DNA of 64,000 bases from Brachypodium distachyon (lineage: Eukaryota > Streptophyta > Magnoliopsida > Poales > Poaceae): positions 44,667,237 through 44,731,236 of the forward strand of contig NC_016133.3 of assembly GCF_000005505.3 (NCBI RefSeq). The letters run 5' to 3'. Below the pieces are notes generated by a model. The model worked only from the letters and a program-made list of their open reading frames with translations. It did no database searches and had not been told where the DNA came from. Below are positions 57,139 through 64,000 of this stretch, in pieces. Numbering within the stretch: position 1 is the first letter of the stretch; every line of letters begins with the position of its first letter. The translations under genes were made by a program, and so were the position numbers.

Positions 57139-58691
57139 ACAGACCTCGGGAACAACACCTGACCTAGACTAAAAATTGCACCGTCATATCCAAACCTTCG
57201 GATGATCAACACCAACCGTTCCCATCTCGTTCGGTATCTCTCTTGCGCGCCCGTGTCTGTCGCTAGCCGTCGGATCGACCATTTGACTGCCCGGATATGG
57301 CTTCGCGCGACCCATCGGTCGCGCCCGCGCGTCGCGGGATTCCACTCAAATGTGAGCCAGGTCGGTCCCTGGAAAACCGGCCGAAAAAAGAAACACTAGC
57401 AACGACGCACGACATCGGTGAAATTGCTTCACGTACGACGTTTCACGTCAGATCATTGTACGACGTTTGTTCTTTCCCTCTGTCTACTCCCAGGCTTCGG
57501 GCCCATCCAAATACAAACCCGAAATACTTAGTGTCCCATAAGAATTTCTCCACAACTCCTCTCCCGATAACCTTTTACGCCTCTTCCTCTTCCCTCCTCT
57601 TGTTGATATGCAAATCAATCGTAATCTGTAGCACTGCATGTAAGTCGGATCGAAATGGCAAATATATGTGACTGAAAGATGTTCTGAATTCTCATTCAAT
57701 TAGTAGCTCTGATTGGAGGGGGGAAACTGAAGAAATGGTGCCATTCTTTGCCTAACAATTATGAACTACAGTACTGTAATTCTTGCCGAATACTTGGTTT
57801 ACAACCGATAGCTCCATGAGCTACTGAATTTTCAGAGAACAATTCAACAAGCTTTGCATACATACACATTATGAAAGCATGTAGAGCCACTGTATCAAAA
57901 GCAGAGCTAATAAACAACATGTATGTTCTACTTTGCAAGTCAGATTTCTTGCCCTTGAGATTCTCCTTAGATTCGGATGAGCACATCAGGATGACTAGCG
58001 ATGCAGTATTGGTTGTACGCGTGGTCACCCGCGGCCGACCAAAGACAAGGACGGGATGGTCGTGATGGCAGCGGCGACCATCGAGGATTAGGACGGCATG
58101 GTTACGACAAGATGACTTCGAGGATGAAAACTGGATGGTTACGGCAGCGATGGCGGTGAGGAAAGACGACGACAACATGGTTGTGATAGGGGCAGCGACC
58201 AAAGATGAGGATGGAGATCCATGATGTTGTCGAAAAACCAGCAGCGGCATCAATCCAGAGCCGGGTCGCAGCCTTGCAGGCACGAGAAAGAAGACGATGA
58301 ACGGTTGTGACCGATTGGTTTTGGGCTTGCCTGGGTCTGGATTTTGGGTAAACAAAGGCGACCAAGGGAGAAAAAAGATTAACAGCCAGCTCGAAGCAGA
58401 GTCGTACATGCGTCGGATGGAGAAATTGTCGCACGCATAGCACGGCCGTTTTGAGGCAATCCGACGGGGAAGGAAGGCGCGGCCGTTCACAGTGTCTCAA
58501 CAGCCGGCCGGCCCCCTCTCTCTCTTAAAAAAAAACAGCCGGCCGGCCCATGACCCCGCACGACTGAAAGGAAACCTGTGCAAGCGCAAGTCCACTTCTT
58601 CTCCACGCCCGATTTGACCCCTGCACACGCCACACTCTTTGCGCTGTCACCTACCTGTCTCAGGCTGTGTCGCATTCGATCTCTCTCCCCT
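57139..58691. other. Intergenic and upstream region of the 5-phosphatase gene
   Basis: No gene was recognised. A 243-codon open frame on the minus strand (57759-58490) has low-complexity Ser/His-rich composition and no domain. A duplicated ACAGCCGGCCGGCCC word lies at about 58499 and 58538, close to the ATG at 58692. Confidence 0.4.
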
Positions 58692-61600
58692 ATGGCGGAT
58701 CCCGGCGAGGCCGCGACACCCGCCGCCGCGGGCTCCTCCCCGTGGGACGACATCCCCGACGACTTCTTCCTCTCCATCTCCTCCCCTTCCCCTCCGCCAG
58801 CCCCCGCTCCCATCCGCTCCACCTCCCCTTCCCCTCCACCGGGGAACGTCCGCTCAACCTCAGCATCATCCCTCCCCGCTGTCTCCGCCTCCGCCTCATT
58901 CTCCGGCTCCGTCCACCGCGCGGCTTCCCCTCAGTCCATCCACCCCAGCCACTCCCTCCCGGCCTTCTCGGCCGCTTCTCACGCCGCGGCAACCGACGTC
59001 TGGCCCCCGCCCCCGGGCCCGCACCATGCCAACTCCCTCCCGGAGTTCGCCGCTTCCGCCTCCGCGTCCGGCGTCCATTGTCCGCCCCCTCGCGCCGCCG
59101 TGCGGAAGGGCCGCCCACCCCCGCTGGAGCTGCGTCCGCGGCCTCTGAGGGAGTCGCAGTCTGGCACCGCCCTCCGCGCGCTCGCCTGCTGCGCCTCCAC
59201 TCACCTCTGGGCGGCGGGCGAGGCTGGCGTCAGGGTTTGGGACCTCGCGGACGCCTTCCGATCGTCCCCTTGTCAGCAGCGGTGGGGGGACGAAGCGAGC
59301 GCGCCGTTCCAAGAGTCGTGCAGGACGCCGCCGGTGCTCTGCCTCGTGGCTGACCCCTGCCGCAGTGTGGTGTGGAGCGGACATGCCAATGGCCGGATCA
59401 TGGGTTGGGGTGCTGATCCTGGTCCGGAGGCAGGAGAGTGCATTGGGTGGGATGCGCACTGTGCGCCTGTATTCGCGTTAGCCATCTCTCCGTATGGTAA
59501 TTCTCATCGGCCCTATTTTTGTATGCACAATTTTGACTTACAGGCATGCAACACAGCCGATTGTCGTGGTTAAGGACATTTTTGTTTACATTACCATCAT
59601 TTGCAAACAAGTGGCTCCATACCAAAGTTCTAAATAGCACGCTTTAGCGGCGCTATGGGACCACTATACCGTTTCAAGCAGTGTGCCTCTAACTGTAAAA
59701 CTTACAAGTAGCGTGCTATAGCTCCGCTTTAGCACCAATTTTCAGGCTGCCGCTGAATTGCTCAGCCCGCTTTTTAAAACTTTGCTCCATACATGTACTT
59801 CATCTAGATATACATTCTACAGAGCATCCTGTGCAAGATTAGAAAAAAACAGTTTCTGCTGCCTATCAGCAGAGATGCATAATTTATTAATTTGTCAACA
59901 AAGAACTGACCCTGAATTGCTTAGTTTCTATCTAGAATATAATGTCTATGGTGCTCATCAATGAAGTAGTTAACTCAAATATGTTGAATGAAACAGCTGT
60001 CTGACTTTAAAGCTCAGTCTGAACAATGCAATGGATCATCCGAAATCAATTATCTGTACCTAACTTTCTAAGCATCTGGGCACCAAATCCGTCCATGTAG
60101 ACAAAAGGAAGGTAGTAACATCTACCTTATTAGTTAATTGCATCTGTTTGTCCAGATTACAAAACTGCACTTGGAGTATATGTCGAGTCAAGCAGACAAG
60201 TATTTTTACCCTATTGTGTGCAAGCCTTCGTTGGCCTAGATGCTTGGTATTAAACTAACTTATCAGACAACTTACATGTCAGTCGCCAACTCGCCATGTC
60301 ACTCCTACCGTGCGTTGCAACCTCACACATTCCTGTGTTCCCAGTCTGTCAAACACCTTGCGTGCACCATTGTTGGGTATGTACGTATGGTGATGAACGC
60401 CTGTCCCTCCACGGTGATGAGCTGCTAGAACACACACCTTGCACCTTGGAGATGCCTGGTGACTGCTCTGGTAACTAAACTTGGTGCATCACGTATACTG
60501 TCAGTTTGTTGCGCTTTATGCTGCATGAGGCCTCCGCAAGGTTAACCGTCATTGGACCTACGGCTAGTGCGATCGACCAAGCGGTGTTTGTACCGAACCC
60601 AGCACCGTGCCAGCTTGTACATTGCAAAGCCAGCTGGGCTGGTAAGGAAAGTTATTATAAGTGACATGAACATGAGGATGGTGGAGGCCTCCTCGTTGTG
60701 CACCTTGTGGTTGCCTAGTAGAGAGCGTCAGAACAGCGTTGAGCTACCTTTCCTGCCAGATGAGCTCGTCGAGGAGCGCCTTGAACACTTTCGGGAAGTC
60801 CTTCGTGATCACAATAGCCAGAACCCATTGCTCACGCTGCCCTAGTTGAACAGCACGCTCACAACGTCTATGTAGGCACGCTTCCGTCTTCCACTCAACA
60901 TTGGATCTAAGCTGTTCCCTAGTAGCACCCATAAATTTGGCCCGAATTTGGCTACCTAGGCTGTTCCTCTATAACTCCAGTGAGCTAATTTGGTGCGAAT
61001 TTGATGTTCTTATCCAAATCCGGTAATGATGGTCGCCACCAAAATTCTCTAAAATATGCCCTGATCAGTAAGCTTTTCCCAAATTAAGTTGGACCATAAC
61101 ATCCCCAAGCCCCAAGCATCACATATATTTCTCCTGTACTCTGTTACAGAAAGGGTTCAGCGCCCAACCAATGCCCACAAATCTGCTCTGTTTTGGAATG
61201 GATGAGCTGAAGGCCTGACTCGAAGAAGAGGAGTGCGAGTGGGAGGGAGACAGAGAGCTATGCATGGATGCGTGGCGCTGTTGAAGACACAACAATCTTC
61301 GGAAGTTGGGCCCATGTCGTGGCGGTGGCCAGTCTAACAGAAACATGGAGGGCATGACGAGGAGCAAGCATAGGCAGAGCATGTCTAGTGCGTGCTAGGT
61401 CTGATTTGCGCTGTTGTTGGGGGATGCTGCCATGACACCATCGCCACTGCCCGCCATGATCAACCCCTTCATCCCCCTGTAGCCATGTTGAATAGGGTGA
61501 CGGTTGGACGGCCTGATTTGTGAGTGGGAGAGGATTTTGTGAACCAGGTTGGCCTGGTGCAAAGTGCAAGATTAAAAATTGTCTGCCAGATTTGAACATA

Positions 61601-64000
61601 GGCGGTGCAAATCGAAATATCGGTAACCATACATAATCCAAAACGCCTTTTACTCATTAGAATATTATATTTTCTGAAAACAACAGCTTAGTAACTCTTG
61701 TAATCTCATAAGCCCTCTTGAGTTTCCCTCTGTGGTCTTCAAATTTTTGTTTGAGGGGGTGGTGTAATTCATTAAATTTGTTATCATTTGATTTAGCCCT
61801 GGGTTAACTTTTCACAGTAACTGCAATATTGCCTGTGATTCTGAGCCAAATGGACTTGTATTGTGTTTGCTGTAGTTTTCGTGAAGACATGCAAACAGTG
61901 CACTCACCAAACAAGATAATTTACACCATGTCCAGCACATTAGTTTTCGTACTATATTCACAAAATTGTTTTCACACAGCAAACTAGCTTCCTTGGAGCT
62001 TAAAGAGAACATTCTTTTGCTCAGAAGGGCCTGGCAACATGTTGGTAGCAGTGGGCACTTAACTACTTATGCACACCAACTTCGAAGGCTCGTGCTCTAG
62101 TATCAGCATCTTAAGGACCATCAGTTGTGTAGAGATTTTAATATTTGGTTGACAAAGAATGAACACTTGTGAAGACATGGTTCCATTCTGCTTTCCCCAA
62201 ATTGATAGAAGATAGAGTCCTGAATTATTATTTTTTGTCACGATGCTAAGAGAACTACCATATCCATTTTAATGCAACCAAATGTCTGTATAGTTTTGAA
62301 TCTATAAGAAAGCTAAAAAACATGCAATTATTAGATCTGCCACATGAGCTGCACAAAGGTGCAAAAAAAATTTAGTCACTTATCATCTAATGGGCCAAAG
62401 GGTCACCTTAGTTTACCTATTCATTTTGAAAATATTGATGCAATAGGGTGTTGTCATGTTGAAACGCAATTATCTGACATGAAATTTGTCGTTCATGTAG
62501 CCATATTTAAGACGCCGACTTACTGTGTTACCTTTTTGTACCATTCTTCTATACAGTTAATTGTATTTTGTGCAGTTGAACTCATCTTGTTGAGCGAACT
62601 GCAGTCAGAATCTTACAATGCTGATTTTCTTTGAATGAACCTAGGTGATTTGTGGTCTGGATCTGAAGGGGGAATAATCAAAGTATGGTATGGAGAAGCA
62701 ATTGATAAGTCTCTTGCTTTACAGAGAGAAGAGAAGTGTAAGACCTCCTTATTAGTTGAAAGATCATTCATTGACCTTTGGACCATGGTCAGCGATGGAG
62801 GGGCCTGTCCCTTGCCTGCTGTTGATGTAAAACTTCTATTGTCTGACAATTCTAGATCAAAAGTATGGAGTGCTGGTTACCTCTCATTTGCACTCTGGTA
62901 CATTTCGTGTGTCCATTTATCTGTTAATGTTGCTTTCGGCTGACTATCCAGCTGTCCATATACTTGTGCTTACTCTTATCTCTTTTTCCACATAGGGATT
63001 CTCGCACTAAGGAGCTCCTGAAAGTGGTAAATGTGGATGGCCAAGTTGATACACGTTTCGATGTCTTATCTGCTCAGAGTCAATATGGCTATGAAACGAA
63101 ACAAAACCTTTTCTCATCTCCAAGGAAAGAGAAAGCTCGCAGTCCTGTTAATTTTTTCCAGAGATCACGAAATGCTTTGATGGGAGCAGCTGATGCAGTT
63201 CGTCGAGTTGCTGCTAAAGCGGGATTTGGAGATGATACTCGACGAATAGAAGCGTTAGCAATGTCAACGGATGGGATGATCTGGGCAGGATCTGCAAATG
63301 GCTCTCTTGCTCAATGGGATGGTAGCGGTAATCGTTTGCAAGAGTTCCAGCATCATTTATCTTCTGTTCAAAGTATTTTGAACTTTGGAACAAGATTGTG
63401 GGTGGGGTACATGGATGGCAACATCCAGCTCTTGGACCTGGATGGCAACTTGCTGGGAGGATGGATTGCACATAGCAGTCCAATTCTGTGTATGGCCATT
63501 GGAAGTTCATATATCTTCACATTGGCTGGTCATGGGGGAATCCGTGGATGGAATTTGTCATCTCCAGGGCCTACCGACAGCATTTTGTGTTCTGAATTGG
63601 TTGAGAGAGAAACATCATACAAAAACTTAGAATATATGAAAGTGTTAGTGTGTTCTTGGAATGTTGGGCAAGAAAAAGCATCTCATGAGTCACTAAGAGC
63701 TTGGTTGAAACTCCCAACAGCAGAGGTTGGGGTACTAGTAGTTGGATTGCAAGAGGTAGAGATGGGTGCTGGCTTTCTTGCAATGTCCGCAGCTAAAGAG
63801 ACGGTAAGAATGATGGGTTCATTTTTTTCTCACTTATTACATCACTGTTGTTGCGCATAATCATCTGCTCTCATGATATATGATGCTAACTTTTTAGGGC
63901 CAGACCAAATTCTAGAAACTTGTAAGAACTGGACGGACGACATTTTGTGGTTGGCTGATTAGTTGGAGTTTTCTGTGGCTATGAATGTGTTGCCTCATTG
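58692..64000 (+). CDS. Type II inositol polyphosphate 5-phosphatase with WD40 repeats (FRA3-like), 5' part
   Basis: Three exons are visible: 58692-59496, 62645-62897 and 62996-63803, joining in phase to 622 residues. The gene continues past the window. The N-terminus (about 130 residues) is Ser/Pro-rich and probably disordered, with SPWDDIPDDFFLSI. It is followed by a WD40-type region (ALACCASTHLWAAGEAGVRVWDL, SVVWSGHANGRIMGWGAD, DLWSGSEGGIIKVW, MIWAGSANGSLAQWDGSG, RLWVGYMDGNIQLLDLDG). The phosphatase domain then begins with VLVCSWNVGQEKA and VLVVGLQEVEMG. These features are those of plant type II 5PTases such as FRA3, which act on inositol phosphates and phosphoinositides and affect secondary wall and actin organisation. 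Intron 1 is about 3.1 kb. The start at 58692 is preferred; an in-frame ATG at 58578 would add 38 residues. Confidence 0.9.
59497..62644 (+). other. Large intron 1 of the 5-phosphatase gene
   Basis: 3,148 bases between a GGTAATT donor and a CCTAG acceptor. A stretch at about 59625-59780 has GC-rich palindromic words (TAGCGGCGCTATGG, GCGTGCTATAGCTCCGC) that look like a mobile-element fragment. The remainder shows no recognised gene. Confidence 0.5.

Noticed and set aside
57759..58490. 243-codon minus-strand open frame upstream of the 5-phosphatase gene
   Set aside because: Low-complexity composition, no domain, and no splice or start context that supports a gene.
58690..59460. Long open frames in other phases over exon 1 of the 5-phosphatase gene (228 codons +, 187 and 142 codons -)
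   Set aside because: GC-rich exons keep several frames open by composition; only the frame from 58692 joins in phase to the WD40 and phosphatase exons.

Overview
This is nuclear DNA of a grass (Poaceae). The supporting evidence is: GC-rich first coding exons with AT-rich introns, GT-AG introns throughout, several Stowaway MITEs with the CTCCCTCCG-type terminus and TA target duplications, Tourist/PIF-Harbinger and hAT elements, a CACTA element, and Ty1/copia and LTR-only remnants. The moderate transposon load (five host genes in 64 kb) would suit a small or medium grass genome. The species cannot be told from the sequence alone, and no rRNA, tRNA, CRISPR or bacterial feature was seen.

Layout. 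1-19.4 kb is accessory DNA: a PIF/Harbinger-like element with GC-rich cargo (5-1203), small MITEs, a 7.5-kb CACTA element (5143-12625) whose transposase core is deleted, and an hAT-like element split by a probable ~3-kb solo LTR (14283-18423). 19.5-23.9 kb (+) is an intact seven-exon MACPF-domain gene of the plant CAD1/NSL1 family. 25.1-31.4 kb and 40.5-46.7 kb (both -) are two copies of a direct segmental duplication. Each copy carries a complete ten-coding-exon PP2C phosphatase gene with its 5'UTR intron and promoter. Between them lie a MULE-like element, a MITE and a decayed Ty1/copia element (33131-40300, target duplication ACACC). A small CACTA element (35043-35838, target duplication TAA) is nested in the copia protease region. 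49.5-51.9 kb (+) is a five-exon plastid BASS-type sodium/metabolite transporter gene. 54.9-57.1 kb holds a Ty3/gypsy integrase relic and a TIR element that has captured a NAC-domain fragment. 58.7 kb to the end (+) is the 5' part of a type II inositol polyphosphate 5-phosphatase gene (FRA3-like). Its WD40 region and the start of the catalytic domain are inside the window.

The genes are unrelated host genes rather than a pathway. The most notable result is the PP2C pair. Copy A keeps the catalytic residues. Copy B keeps an open ten-exon frame with all splice sites, but its phosphate-binding Arg (GWR) is Pro, the Asp of the DHKP motif is Glu, and the TATA-like box seen in copy A is changed. Copy B is therefore a candidate pseudophosphatase. 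A second notable structure is the CACTA element. It has a third, internal array of subterminal-type repeats, and the same array-10 bp-TATA arrangement stands in front of both of its transcription units.
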